38,245 nt of DNA from CATOSD01 sp034422735 (GTDB lineage Bacteria; Chloroflexota; Dehalococcoidia; Lucifugimonadales; CATOSD01). Positions within the stretch are counted from its first letter, which is position 1, and every line of letters starts with the position of its first letter. The translations under genes and the position numbers were made by a program. Below the pieces are notes generated by a model, which did not search any database, had not been told where the DNA came from, and worked only from the letters and a program-made list of their open reading frames with translations. This document shows positions 10,601-18,242 of the stretch, piece after piece. The stretch is from positions 1 to 38,245 of the forward strand of contig DAOUJL010000011.1 of the NCBI GenBank assembly GCA_034422735.1. The letters run 5' to 3'.

Positions 10601-11350
10601 CATCTGCGAGAATACGGAAGCGTAGAAGGCCTCCGGTGTCTGACCACTCAGCGTGCGGCCGCTGGCGTCCACTATGGTGCCCGACACCATCACCGGTACA
10701 CGCGCGCCGAGCTCCTCGAACAGCCCCTGGATGGCGAACAACGCAGCCTTAGCGTTCAGCGTGTCGAAAACCGTCTCCACCATCAGCACATGGGCCCCGC
10801 CGTGCACCAGACCGCGCACCGCCTCGCCGTAGGCGTCCGCCAACTCGTCGAAGGTCACGTTCCGGAATCCGGGGTCGTTCACGTCCGGCGATATGGACGC
10901 CGTCCTGTTCGTCGGACCCAGCGTCCCAACCACGAAGCGGGGCTTATCCGGGTTGTGGGCGCTGAACTCGTCCGCCGCCTCTCGCGCCAGCCTGGCGGAC
11001 TCGCGGTTCATCTCGTAGACGTGCTCCTCGAGCCCATAGTCCGCTTGGGATATGGCCGTGGCGGTAAAGGTGTTTGTGGTCAGCAGGTCGGCGCCAGCCT
11101 CGAGGTACTGCCGCTGCACGTCTTGCACCACGTCCGGCCGCGTCAGCGACAGCACGTCCATGTTGCCTCGGAGATCGTGGGAGTGGTCGCGGAAGCGGTC
11201 GCCGCGAAAGTCGTCTTCCTCCAGGCCGCGGCCTTGCAGCATAGTGCCCCAGGCGCCGTCCATGACCAAAACTCTCTCAGCCAGTATCGCCTCCAGTTCG
11301 GCGGTGGCGTCGGTTATGCGTTTTGGCCAATCGGCGCTGGGTTCACTCAT
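7616..11350 (-). CDS. metH: Cobalamin-dependent methionine synthase MetH
   Basis: 1244 residues, full-length four-module enzyme that methylates homocysteine from 5-methyltetrahydrofolate through cobalamin. The homocysteine module (1 to ~335) has zinc ligands in 'GLNC' near 260 and 'GSCCG' near 322. The pterin module follows ('NFINIGERTNVTGS', ~355 onward). The cobalamin module carries 'DVHDIGKNIVG' near 769, the lower-axial-ligand DxHxxG motif. The C-terminal AdoMet-dependent reactivation module has 'RPAPGYPACPDHTEK' and a final 'GRIGRDAVEDYARRKG'. ATG 11350 is preceded by AGGAGG (11355-11360). The 65-base gap to thiI is too short for a cobalamin riboswitch. The intact reactivation domain implies use of AdoMet plus a reductant. 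Confidence 0.98.
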   Translation of the reverse strand: MSEPSADWPKRITDATAELEAILAERVLVMDGAWGTMLQGRGLEEDDFRGDRFRDHSHDLRGNMDVLSLTRPDVVQDVQRQYLEAGADLLTTNTFTATAISQADYGLEEHVYEMNRESARLAREAADEFSAHNPDKPRFVVGTLGPTNRTASISPDVNDPGFRNVTFDELADAYGEAVRGLVHGGAHVLMVETVFDTLNAKAALFAIQGLFEELGARVPVMVSGTIVDASGRTLSGQTPEAFYASVFSQMPLLSVGLNCALGSREMAQHLAALSGICEEFVSCHPNAGLPNELGEYEETPEFMASEAAARVRNGHANIVGSCCGSTPAHTRAIVDAVAGVVPRKRREPSGRTYLSGMELLEIRPDSNFINIGERTNVTGSARFRRLIRRGRYEEAVSVARQQVEDGAQIIDVNMDEGLLDSEAAMQRFLSLLVGEPDISRVPIMIDSSRFSVIEEGLKMVQGKCVVNSISLKEGEDEFRAHARQVRRHGAAVIVMAFDEEGQADTVERKVGICERSYRILVDELGFRAEDIIFDPNIFAVGTGIEEHDLYGVNFIEAAKEIKREFPLSHVSGGVSNISFSFRGNDAVREAIHSVFLYHATRAGMDMGIVNAGQLAVYANIPDELRAAAEDVVLARRPDATERLVKLAETVQGERRERQVDDAWRDGTVGERLAYALVKGIDDYILDDVEEARLGAGRPIEVIEGPLMNGMNTVGDLFGSGQMFLPQVVKSARVMKKAVAHLVPYIEREKAESGATGSRGKIVMATVKGDVHDIGKNIVGVVLGCNNYEVIDLGVMAPFQEILDTAAEEEADVIGLSGLITPSLDEMVTVAKEMSRQEFSLPLLIGGATTSSAHTALRIDPEYPHPVVHVKDASRSVGVMGRLMNPEVRDEFAVEVKADYERIRVERAARSQRTRLLTLREARQRRPELDWKDAAPPPSFLGTRAFQDYPLDEVVERIDWTPFFTTWEMRGRYPDILSSPVYGKEARSLLDDAEAMLRRIVDERILSANAVVGFWPAASNGDDVVLYEDEERSRVLTEFHFLRQQTDRTRSRAGSDAANLCLADFVAPEDSGVADHMGLFVVTAGIGLQEFTDALERDHDDYGSIMAKALADRLAEALAERMHEIVRRELWGYASEERLTNEELIGEKYQGIRPAPGYPACPDHTEKRLLFDLLDAERAAGVELTENFAMWPAASVSGFYFAHPDSRYYGVGRIGRDAVEDYARRKGMDVGEVERWLRPSLAYDA

Positions 11351-11379
11351 GCGGCCTCCTGTCGCGGTTTTCTGCGGGC

Positions 11380-11392
11380 GCGTACTGTACGC
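11380..11392. promoter_or_regulatory. Palindrome between metH and thiI
   Basis: A perfect inverted repeat GCGTAC-T-GTACGC sits in the middle of the divergent metH/thiI spacer. It overlaps a TACAGT hexamer that could be the metH -10 and lies where the thiI -35 should be. It could be an operator or chance. Confidence 0.3.
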
Positions 11393-11403
11393 TCTCTTTC
11401 GGT

Positions 11404-11409
11404 TACAAT
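11404..11409 (+). promoter_or_regulatory. -10 element of thiI, leaderless arrangement
   Basis: TACAAT ends six bases before ATG 11416, so transcription would begin at or very near the A of the start codon. No Shine-Dalgarno sequence precedes this ATG. No convincing -35 is seen 17 bases upstream. Confidence 0.5.
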
Positions 11410-11415
11410 GTCGGC

Positions 11416-12597
11416 ATGGACACTCACGTTATTGTAAGGTTCCACGAGGCTGCGCTCAAGGGCAAGAATCGCCCCATGTTCATACGGCAACTCGCGGACA
11501 ACCTCCGGCGCGCTACAAAGGACACCGGCGTGACCCGCGTCTGGATGGGCCACCTGTTCGTCGGGCTGCGCCTCCCCGAGGACGTGGACTGGCTCTTGGT
11601 GCGCGAGCGCGTGTCCAACTGCTTCGGCGTCGCCAAATACTACCGCGCCTGGCAGGTCCCGCCCGACCTCGCCAACGTCAAGTCCCTTCTCTCAGAAGAA
11701 CTGGACCACCGCACATTCGACACGTTCCGTATCACCGCCAACCGCGCCGACAAGCGATTCCCCAAGACTTCGCTGGACATCAACATCGAGCTTGGCACCT
11801 ACGTGGAGATGCTGACAGGCGCGGCGGTGGATCTGTCGAACCCCGACCTGGAAATTTTCGTCGACGTGATCGGGAAGTCAATCCTAATCTACTTCGACGA
11901 GATGAAAGCCTACGGCGGGCTGCCTCTTGGCGTGAGCGGACAGACGATGACGCTGCTGTCCGGCGGCATCGACTCGCCGGTGGCGGCCTGGCACATGATG
12001 AAGCGGGGCAGCCCCACACACCTCGTACACTTCCACAGCTACCCGCTGGTCGACTCATCTTCCATCGAAAAAGCGGAGGAGCTGGCGATGCATCTTTCGC
12101 GCTACCAGTACAACTCCACCCTCATCCTGGCGCCGTTCGCCGAAGTGCAAAAGCGCATAATCGTCTCCACCCCCAAGTCTTACCGCGTGGTGCTGTACCG
12201 CAGGTTCATGGTGCGCATCGCCGAGGAGCTGGCCAGGCGGCACGGCGCGATAGCGCTGGTCACGGGCGAAAGCCTCGCGCAGGTCAGCTCGCAGACCATG
12301 GAGAACATCGCGGCCATAGACGAGGCGGCCCAGATGCCCATCCTGCGCCCGCTGATAGGCTTCAATAAGAACGAGATCATAGACATCGCCCGCGAGATAG
12401 GCACGTTCGATGTCTCGATTCTTCCGGACCAGGACTGCTGCTCGCTGTTCGTGCCGGCCCACCCAGTCATCCACGGCGACATCAAGGTTGTGCACAGATT
12501 GGAAGCCGAGTTGCCCGTGCGGGAGCTTGTCAACTCGGCAGTGGAGCAGGTCAAGATTCGCCGGTTCTCGTTTCCGCAACCCGCCGGGCACGAGTGA
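11416..12597 (+). CDS. thiI: tRNA 4-thiouridine synthase ThiI
   Basis: 393 residues from ATG 11416. ThiI adenylates U8 of tRNA and transfers sulfur to make 4-thiouridine; in some bacteria it also serves thiazole synthesis. It has an N-terminal ferredoxin-like/THUMP region ('VIVRFHEAALKGKNRPMFI', then 'THUMP'-type sequence to ~170) and the PP-loop ATP pyrophosphatase motif 'LLSGGIDSPVAAW' near residue 180. Its C-terminal end is 'DQDCCSLFVPAHPV'. There is no rhodanese domain, as in the short Bacillus/archaeal type, so a separate sulfur donor is expected. The frame is open further upstream, but 'MDTHVIVRF' matches the family N-terminus and follows a -10 hexamer. Confidence 0.95.
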   Translation: MDTHVIVRFHEAALKGKNRPMFIRQLADNLRRATKDTGVTRVWMGHLFVGLRLPEDVDWLLVRERVSNCFGVAKYYRAWQVPPDLANVKSLLSEELDHRTFDTFRITANRADKRFPKTSLDINIELGTYVEMLTGAAVDLSNPDLEIFVDVIGKSILIYFDEMKAYGGLPLGVSGQTMTLLSGGIDSPVAAWHMMKRGSPTHLVHFHSYPLVDSSSIEKAEELAMHLSRYQYNSTLILAPFAEVQKRIIVSTPKSYRVVLYRRFMVRIAEELARRHGAIALVTGESLAQVSSQTMENIAAIDEAAQMPILRPLIGFNKNEIIDIAREIGTFDVSILPDQDCCSLFVPAHPVIHGDIKVVHRLEAELPVRELVNSAVEQVKIRRFSFPQPAGHE

Positions 12598-12606
12598 CCC
12601 TTTCGT

Positions 12607-12625
12607 GCGCCCGGCTACCGGGCGC
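12607..12625. terminator. Hairpin between convergent thiI and nitroreductase genes
   Basis: A perfect 8-bp stem GCGCCCGG / CCGGGCGC with the loop CTA. The loop is the stop codon of the minus-strand nitroreductase. There is no T-run, so if it terminates transcription it would do so by a factor-dependent or structure-only route. Confidence 0.35.
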
Positions 12626-14144
12626 GCCTGCCAAGCGAAACCATGAACATCACGCTCTTGCCCCGCGCGTGCGGGGAAAAGAAGTCGGTGACTGGGTCGT
12701 CGTAGAACGTCAGGCCGGTCGCACCGAAACCCTGGGCGTACGACGCGATGTACACTCGTCCCGCAGTGATGCTGGCGTCCAACTGGGCCGCTCTGTATCC
12801 CCTGTTGCCGAAGCGCCCCAGCACAGGCGCCAGGTCGCACATGAAGAACAGATTGACGCTGGCGTCAGCGGCGAGCGCCTGGCCCAGCCCAAGGAATCCC
12901 GCTTCGGCGCGGAACACGCCCTCCTTGAGCGTCTCCAGAGCCAGCCTGTCCCGATGGTAGACGTATGACCCCGGCGCCAATCCGTCAACCGCATTGACCA
13001 GCAAGTAGACGTCATTGAGCGCGGACCCTGGCGCCGCCAGGAAATCGGCGGGCACTCCCCTCGTCGCCCGCTCCAGCGCCGTCGACAACTGGGCGAACGA
13101 TATAGGTTCACGGGCGAATCGGCGCGTCGATCCCCTCCTCATAATCACCTTCTCTATCGAGTCCGACGCCGCCTCGTCGTCAGGCGCTGGGCGCAGCGGT
13201 GTGAGCTGTCCGCCGGGCGGCGGCATTGCCGTGTCCAGGGATCCGTCCCGCCACTCCGTAACTTCTTTGCCGCTCACGAGGGACGACACCACGTGCATCT
13301 CGCGTATGGCGGGGAAGTCGATCTCATGCGTCGAGATGGGAGCCGTCTCGAACTCGAGGGGGTAAACTATCGGGTGAGGCGGCAACGTCGCATCGACCGA
13401 GGCGCCCAGCGGCACAACCGCCAGCGAAAGCTCCCGCAGCGGGTCCAGCCCCAGCAGCTCGCTTATGGAGTCGTCCACGAATCCAGCCACCGCCTTCGCC
13501 GGGACGCCACTCGCGGCAGACATCGCCAGCGCGTTTCCCAGTATCGTGCCGCAGTCCCAGAAGGCATGGCGGTACTCCCTAGCCTGGTACTTACACGCGT
13601 TACGCCACGTCACGTCCGTGAAGACGATGCTCGCGGGCGCGGCGACAACCGCTGGCTCGCCGCCCGTGGCCCTTGCGACCGCCGCACGGTAGTCGCCCTC
13701 CCTCAGCAGGTCCAGTGACGACCCGTCCGGGTCGTAGTGGTAAACTCCCGCTTCCAGGCCGGGAAATTCCCCGCAGACCACGTACAGTTCGATGTGAAAC
13801 AGCGCTCCTGTGCAGGGAGCGGCTCGAAACGCCATCGGCCCGCCGGGCCGCCTCAGCGTCTTGGTGATTCCGGCGGAAAAGTGCAGAATCCTGCTCAGCG
13901 TCTCCAACCCCGGCGTCCGCCACGCCCCGACCGAGCCTTCGTTCACCGAAATGGCGGTCAGCGCCGGAAGGTCGGCAGGCAATCCATCGAGCGCGAGAGG
14001 CACTGACTCGACGCCTCTGTAGAGTTTAAGCGGCAGCGGCGGATTCATAGGATCCCACACGTGGTTCGCGTTCATAAGGTCGCCATCGGGATGATTGGTT
14101 CCCCGGTGATACCGCAAGGCGGCCTCAGTGTTCCTGTTCGTCAT
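12615..14144 (-). CDS. Tandem nitroreductase-fold, SagB-type FMN oxidoreductase
   Basis: 509 residues from ATG 14144; an upstream in-frame ATG at 14180 lacks support, while AAAGGA precedes 14144. Two nitroreductase-like modules lie in tandem. The first (~50-260) has 'RILHFSAGITKTL', 'AAPCTGALFHIELYVV', 'GVYHYDP' and 'FWDCGTILGNAL'. The second (~300-509) has 'SIEKVIMRRGSTRRF', 'GSYVYHRDRLALE' and 'ASITAGRVYIASYAQGFGATGLTF'. This is the SagB/ThcOx dehydrogenase layout, where the family uses FMN to oxidise substrates such as peptide azolines. No precursor peptide or cyclodehydratase (YcaO) gene is nearby, so a peptide-modifying role is not supported; an unknown flavin oxidoreductase activity is safer. 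Confidence 0.85.
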   Translation of the reverse strand: MTNRNTEAALRYHRGTNHPDGDLMNANHVWDPMNPPLPLKLYRGVESVPLALDGLPADLPALTAISVNEGSVGAWRTPGLETLSRILHFSAGITKTLRRPGGPMAFRAAPCTGALFHIELYVVCGEFPGLEAGVYHYDPDGSSLDLLREGDYRAAVARATGGEPAVVAAPASIVFTDVTWRNACKYQAREYRHAFWDCGTILGNALAMSAASGVPAKAVAGFVDDSISELLGLDPLRELSLAVVPLGASVDATLPPHPIVYPLEFETAPISTHEIDFPAIREMHVVSSLVSGKEVTEWRDGSLDTAMPPPGGQLTPLRPAPDDEAASDSIEKVIMRRGSTRRFAREPISFAQLSTALERATRGVPADFLAAPGSALNDVYLLVNAVDGLAPGSYVYHRDRLALETLKEGVFRAEAGFLGLGQALAADASVNLFFMCDLAPVLGRFGNRGYRAAQLDASITAGRVYIASYAQGFGATGLTFYDDPVTDFFSPHARGKSVMFMVSLGRRAR

Positions 14145-14175
14145 GGCATCATCCTTTCGACTAACCGCTCCACCC

Positions 14176-14181
14176 ATCATA
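14176..14181 (-). promoter_or_regulatory. Candidate -10 of the nitroreductase gene
   Basis: On the minus strand TATGAT lies 31 bases before ATG 14144, giving a predicted leader of about 25 bases with an AAAGGA ribosome-binding site. No good -35 is visible. Confidence 0.3.
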
Positions 14182-14261
14182 CGCCAAGCGTGCGCCGGTT
14201 CGCAGAACCTGGACCTGCCATACCCACTATCCTTCGCACTGCTCCTGGATCAACGGCCCGG

Positions 14262-14291
14262 TTGGACGCTCTTCCGGCGCGCCCGTATAAT
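14262..14291 (+). promoter_or_regulatory. Promoter of thiL, leaderless arrangement
   Basis: TTGGAC (14262-14267), an 18-base spacer, then a perfect TATAAT (14286-14291). Only seven bases separate the -10 from ATG 14299, so transcription should start at the initiation codon. No Shine-Dalgarno sequence is present. Confidence 0.65.
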
Positions 14292-14298
14292 GCAGGCC

Positions 14299-15339
14299 AT
14301 GCTGGTGCGAGAATTGGGCGAGTTCGAACTTATCGATATGTTGGCCTGCGCTATCGCGGACGACAACGACGCGCTCATCGGGCGGTTGGGCAGTCGAGGC
14401 CTCCGCGTCCGGCTGTCCATTGGCGACGACGCCGCCGCCATCAGCGCCGCCGCAGGCTTGTGGACGCTGACTACCGACACGATGGTGGAAGGAGTACACT
14501 TTGACATCGCCCATACACCGTGGCGAGACCTGGGTTGGAAAGCCCTGGCGGTGAACCTCAGCGACGCCGCCGCGATGGGCGCCGAGCCGGTCTGCTCGCT
14601 TGTCACCCTAGGCCTGCGCCCGAACTTGCCGGTGTCGGGTCTGCTGGAGATGTACGCCGGCATGATGGAGGCCCACGGCAGCTACGGCGGGGCGCTATTG
14701 GGCGGCGACGTGGTGAAGTCTCCCACGTTCTTCGTCACAGTCTCGCTCGAGGGCACCGTGCCGACGACACACGACAGTGGCGAGCAAGTCCTCACACGCG
14801 ACTCGGCCAGGCCGGGCGACCTGATCGCCGTGACCGGCCACCTAGGGTGCTCGGCGGGCGGGCTGCGCATGATGCTGGGCGGCCTTGAAGCGACGCTGGA
14901 CAAAGACACGGCCCGGCACCTCCGCCAGGCGCATAACCGGCCCACGCCTCGGCTGGCAGAGGGCGCGGTGCTGGCCGCTGCGGGCGTCAGGGCCGCGATG
15001 GACGTGAGCGACGGCCTCGTGGGAGATCTTCGCAAGATCTGCCAGGCGAGCGATGTGGGCGCCGTGCTGGATGGGGCGCACAAGGCCGCCGACGCATTCC
15101 TGCGGCACGCGTTTCCGGACGACTGGCCGGAACTTGCGCTATCCGGCGGCGAGGACTACGAGTTGCTCTTCACCGCGCCGCCGGACGTGCTGGAGAACAC
15201 CTTCCGCGCGCTCAAAGTCCCCGTCCATGTCATCGGCAGGATTGTAGAAGGCCCGCCATCCGTGAGGATGCTGGATTCCGCTGGTCGAGAGATCGACCTC
15301 GCGGCAGGCGGCTGGGACCACTTCACACAGATGGAGTAG
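14299..15339 (+). CDS. thiL: Thiamine-monophosphate kinase ThiL
   Basis: 346 residues from ATG 14299. ThiL phosphorylates thiamine monophosphate to thiamine diphosphate, the last step of cofactor synthesis. The PurM/ThiL fold is clear: 'SIGDDAAAI' near residue 45 binds Mg-ATP, followed by 'TDTMVEGVHFD', 'WKALAVNLSDAAAMGAEP', 'GGDVVKSP', 'AMDVSDGL' and 'LSGGEDYELLF'. The perfect -10 hexamer seven bases upstream argues for this start rather than the in-frame ATG at 14290 or the longer open frame. It heads a plus-strand run with the 98-aa orphan and the CoA ligase. No other thiamine synthesis gene is in the window besides possibly thiI. Confidence 0.95.
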   Translation: MLVRELGEFELIDMLACAIADDNDALIGRLGSRGLRVRLSIGDDAAAISAAAGLWTLTTDTMVEGVHFDIAHTPWRDLGWKALAVNLSDAAAMGAEPVCSLVTLGLRPNLPVSGLLEMYAGMMEAHGSYGGALLGGDVVKSPTFFVTVSLEGTVPTTHDSGEQVLTRDSARPGDLIAVTGHLGCSAGGLRMMLGGLEATLDKDTARHLRQAHNRPTPRLAEGAVLAAAGVRAAMDVSDGLVGDLRKICQASDVGAVLDGAHKAADAFLRHAFPDDWPELALSGGEDYELLFTAPPDVLENTFRALKVPVHVIGRIVEGPPSVRMLDSAGREIDLAAGGWDHFTQME

Positions 15340-15392
15340 CACCAGACATCCGTAGAGGCGGGTCGGGATTCCGCCCAATTTGGTCCGCGCTG

Positions 15393-15689
15393 ATGGAAAA
15401 GATTACTGTAGACATACAATCGAACGGCAGCACGCGAGCGAGCGAGACCATCGCCGACTTGCGCAACGCGGCCGAGGTACTGTACTTTCCCATGAAGCTC
15501 GTGGGCTTCTGGGACCATCAGGCAGGAATGCACCTCTGCCCGCAGGATGAGAGACGCCAGCCGTGCCCCCACACGCTCCCGGAGTCCGATCCCGCGCGAG
15601 TCGATTACGCCACCGCGTTGCAGAGGGAGCGAGGGGCAAACCTGGAACTGACATTTCCTCATGCGGGCGTGGTAATCTATCTCTCGTAA
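15393..15689 (+). CDS. Small protein of unknown function (98 aa)
   Basis: Not recognised. 98 residues, soluble, mixed alpha/beta composition, with a Cys/His/Pro-rich stretch near residues 46-61 ('HLCPQDERRQPCPH') and no signal peptide or membrane segment. It sits 53 bases after thiL and 22 bases before the CoA ligase, all on the same strand, which suggests co-transcription. No clear Shine-Dalgarno sequence precedes ATG 15393. Codon use looks like that of its neighbours, which supports a real gene. Confidence 0.6.
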   Translation: MEKITVDIQSNGSTRASETIADLRNAAEVLYFPMKLVGFWDHQAGMHLCPQDERRQPCPHTLPESDPARVDYATALQRERGANLELTFPHAGVVIYLS

Positions 15690-15711
15690 CCAGTCACACG
15701 TGAGGACCGAC

Positions 15712-17307
15712 ATGGCCCAAATGACACACCTCCGGCGCTCCATGGCCCCATATGAGGCCTACCCGGTACAGACACTCATGACAAGAGCGGCGGCCCACGA
15801 CCCGAACGGCCTCGCGGTAGTCGACGGCGAAAGGAGCTTCACGTTTGCCCAGCTTGCCGGCCACAGCGACCGCTTCGCCGCCGCGCTCGCAAAGCTGGGC
15901 GTGGTGAAGGGCGACCGCGTAGGGTTGCTCGCACCTAACTGCGCCGAGTTCGTCATCGCCTACTACGGTATCGTCAAGGCAGGCGGCGTGGCTTCCACGA
16001 TCAACTCAGGCTATCGGGAGCGCGAAATAGCCCACCAGCTGAACGACAGCGGCTCGCGGATTCTGGTCGTCCACGAGAGCGTGCTCGAGGTGGCGCGTCT
16101 CGCCAGGGACGCGACGCCCGGCGTCGAGCGTTTCGTGGTGATCGGGGACTCTGCCACCGACGTGGACTCGTTCTGGGGCCTGATCGAGTCCGCGCCCTCA
16201 GCCGTGCCGGACGTGCGAATAGACCCGATGGAAGACCTCGCGGCGCTGCCGTACTCCAGCGGCACCACCGGCCTCTCCAAGGGCGTCATGCTCACACACT
16301 ACAACATAACATCCAATCTCAAGCAGTTCGTGGTCCGTCCCGGAGAGGCGGTCAAGCTCACCGCCGATGACGTCGTGCTGGTGCACCTCCCCCTCTTCCA
16401 CATCTACGGCATGCAGACGCTGATGAACGCCGCCCTGTTTTCGGGGGCCAGGCAGGTCATGATGGGCCGGTTCGACATGGACCTTCTGCTCGGCTTGATT
16501 TCGCGTCACGGCGTCACGCAGCTCTACACGGTGCCGCCCGTCGCCCTGGGACTGACCCTGTACCCGGGTGTGTCGGACTACGACCTGTCCGCGCTTAAGA
16601 TCGGGTTCCTCGGCGCCGCGCCGTGCTCGGCGGAATTGCAGGCCAAGATGGGAGAGGCGATCGGCGCCCCGGTCATTCAGGGCTACGGCATGACCGAGCT
16701 CTCCCCCGTCACCAACGTGGACTTCGCCGAACCGCACCTCGCAACGCCCGGCTCGGTCGGCCCCGCGCTGGCCGACACCGAAGAGCGTGTGGTGGACCTC
16801 GAAACGGGCGAAACGAACCTGCCTCCGGGTGAGGTTGGAGAGCTCCTCGTTCGCGGGCCCCAGGTGATGAAGGGCTACTACCAGAACGCCGCCGCCACCG
16901 CCGAGACCATCACCGGGGACGGCTGGCTGCGCACCGGCGACATCGTTCGCTCCAACGAGGCCGGCAGCATCTGGGTGCTGGACCGCAAGAAAGAGCTTAT
17001 AAAGTACAAGGGCTTCCAAGTGCCGCCCGCCGAGCTCGAGGGCCTGCTCCTCGAACACCCCGCCGTCGCGGACGCGGCGGTCATCGGCAAGCTGGACGAG
17101 GAATCCGGCGAGATACCCAAGGCGTTCGTGGTACGTCGCCAGGGTGTCGAGGTGAGCGGCGACGACATTATGGCCTTCGTCGCCGGAAAGGTCGCTACCT
17201 TCAAGCGCGTCCGCGAGGTGGAGTTCACCGAGGCCATCCCCAAGAACGCATCCGGCAAGATACTGCGCCGCACCCTCATCGAGCAAGAGCGCGGCGGTCT
17301 GGACTAG
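15712..17307 (+). CDS. AMP-forming acyl-CoA/4-coumarate-CoA ligase family enzyme
   Basis: 531 residues from ATG 15712, preceded by GAGGA with a five-base spacer; a GTG at 15700 is also in frame. ANL-superfamily enzymes adenylate a carboxylic acid and then form its CoA thioester. Landmarks in order are P-loop 'YSSGTTGLSKGVMLTH' (~180), 'GYGMTELSPVTN' (~325), 'LRTGDIV' (~405), the hinge 'DRKKELIKYKGFQVPPAELE' (~425) and the catalytic lysine in 'PKNASGKILRR' near the C-terminus. The hinge wording is that of plant-type 4-coumarate-CoA ligases, but the substrate cannot be read from the sequence; aryl or medium-chain acids are plausible. Last gene of the thiL run. Confidence 0.92.
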   Translation: MAQMTHLRRSMAPYEAYPVQTLMTRAAAHDPNGLAVVDGERSFTFAQLAGHSDRFAAALAKLGVVKGDRVGLLAPNCAEFVIAYYGIVKAGGVASTINSGYREREIAHQLNDSGSRILVVHESVLEVARLARDATPGVERFVVIGDSATDVDSFWGLIESAPSAVPDVRIDPMEDLAALPYSSGTTGLSKGVMLTHYNITSNLKQFVVRPGEAVKLTADDVVLVHLPLFHIYGMQTLMNAALFSGARQVMMGRFDMDLLLGLISRHGVTQLYTVPPVALGLTLYPGVSDYDLSALKIGFLGAAPCSAELQAKMGEAIGAPVIQGYGMTELSPVTNVDFAEPHLATPGSVGPALADTEERVVDLETGETNLPPGEVGELLVRGPQVMKGYYQNAAATAETITGDGWLRTGDIVRSNEAGSIWVLDRKKELIKYKGFQVPPAELEGLLLEHPAVADAAVIGKLDEESGEIPKAFVVRRQGVEVSGDDIMAFVAGKVATFKRVREVEFTEAIPKNASGKILRRTLIEQERGGLD

Positions 17308-17338
17308 AGCGGTCTGCCCGGCGTTCGCCAGTCCAAGT

Positions 17339-18205
17339 CTAACTGCCGAACCCCGCCTGCCAGTACCGCTTGCCTCCGCTGCTTGTCACCGTGCCGAATC
17401 CCGGGGCGGGGAAGTGGCAGGAAATCACCGGCGTTCCCTGCGTCTCCACGTTATCCAGCATCTTTCTGCGCGTCTCGGTGGACAGCGGCCAGTCGTAGTC
17501 GAAGATGCAGTTCCAGTCGTCCTCGGTCACCTGCGCCGGATGCACAAGCACGTCGCCCTGGATCAGGACGGACTCTCCCTTCGAGCGGACCAGCACGCTC
17601 ATGTGACCCGGAGTGTGGCCGGGCGTATGTACCGCCCTTACTTCCGGCGTCAGGTCCGTGTCCTCAGTCACGGCGTCGAACAAGCCCATCCCGACAATCG
17701 ACTCCACGCACCTGTCCATGAACGGAAACGGCAGCGCGTTCTGCACTTCCGGCCTGCGAAAGTGGTCCAGGTCGGCCTGGTGGGCCACGTACCGCGCGTT
17801 GGGAAACGCCGACACGAGCCTACCGTCCCGCTCGATCACGTTCCAGCCAACGTGGTCCGAATGTAGGTGCGAAATGAAGACCGTGTCCACCTCGTCCGGG
17901 CTGATGCCCTTCGCCGTTAGGTCGTCCATCAGCTCGCCCCGGCGTCCGCCTATCGACTCGATTGGGCCCTCCCCGTAGCCCGTGTCGATGAGGATAGTCC
18001 GGCCATCGGACCGAACAAGATAGCACCCAATCTCGATAAGCACGTGGTCGCCATCGAACGTGTCGGGATAGCGTTCCCTGTACGGCTCCCAGTCGTTGTC
18101 GTCCGTACCGGGAAACAAGTCTGTCAGCGGTGTCGGGAACGCCAGCTGCATGTCGGAGAGGGCCACAATCTCGACTTCTCCGACTCTCAGCGATAACTCA
18201 GACAT
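17339..18205 (-). CDS. Metallo-beta-lactamase-fold hydrolase
   Basis: 288 residues. Binuclear-metal hydrolase of the lactonase/quinolone-signal type. The metal-binding signature 'HLHSDHVGWN' is near residue 111, a second ligand group is in 'HTPGHTPGHM' near 190, and a late histidine is in 'ISCHFPAPGFG' near the C-terminus. 'ILIDTGYG' precedes the motif as usual. ATG 18205 has GGAG five bases upstream. It is the last gene of the minus-strand catabolic run (HAD, SDR, amidohydrolase, MBL). Lactone or ester hydrolysis fits that context, but the substrate is unknown. Confidence 0.9.
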   Translation of the reverse strand: MSELSLRVGEVEIVALSDMQLAFPTPLTDLFPGTDDNDWEPYRERYPDTFDGDHVLIEIGCYLVRSDGRTILIDTGYGEGPIESIGGRRGELMDDLTAKGISPDEVDTVFISHLHSDHVGWNVIERDGRLVSAFPNARYVAHQADLDHFRRPEVQNALPFPFMDRCVESIVGMGLFDAVTEDTDLTPEVRAVHTPGHTPGHMSVLVRSKGESVLIQGDVLVHPAQVTEDDWNCIFDYDWPLSTETRRKMLDNVETQGTPVISCHFPAPGFGTVTSSGGKRYWQAGFGS

Positions 18206-18242
18206 ACTTGCTCCGCCCGCGCTCGACTTGTGCCGGCCGCCC

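Noticed and set aside
11323..11415. N-terminal extension of ThiI
   Set aside because: The extension overlaps metH and has no family similarity; the ThiI N-terminus begins at ATG 11416.
11351..11415. Cobalamin or SAM riboswitch before metH
   Set aside because: The spacer is only 65 bases and lacks the conserved boxes of either class.
12615..14144. Ribosomal peptide (TOMM) biosynthesis cluster
   Set aside because: Only the SagB-like enzyme is present; no YcaO, precursor peptide or export gene lies nearby.
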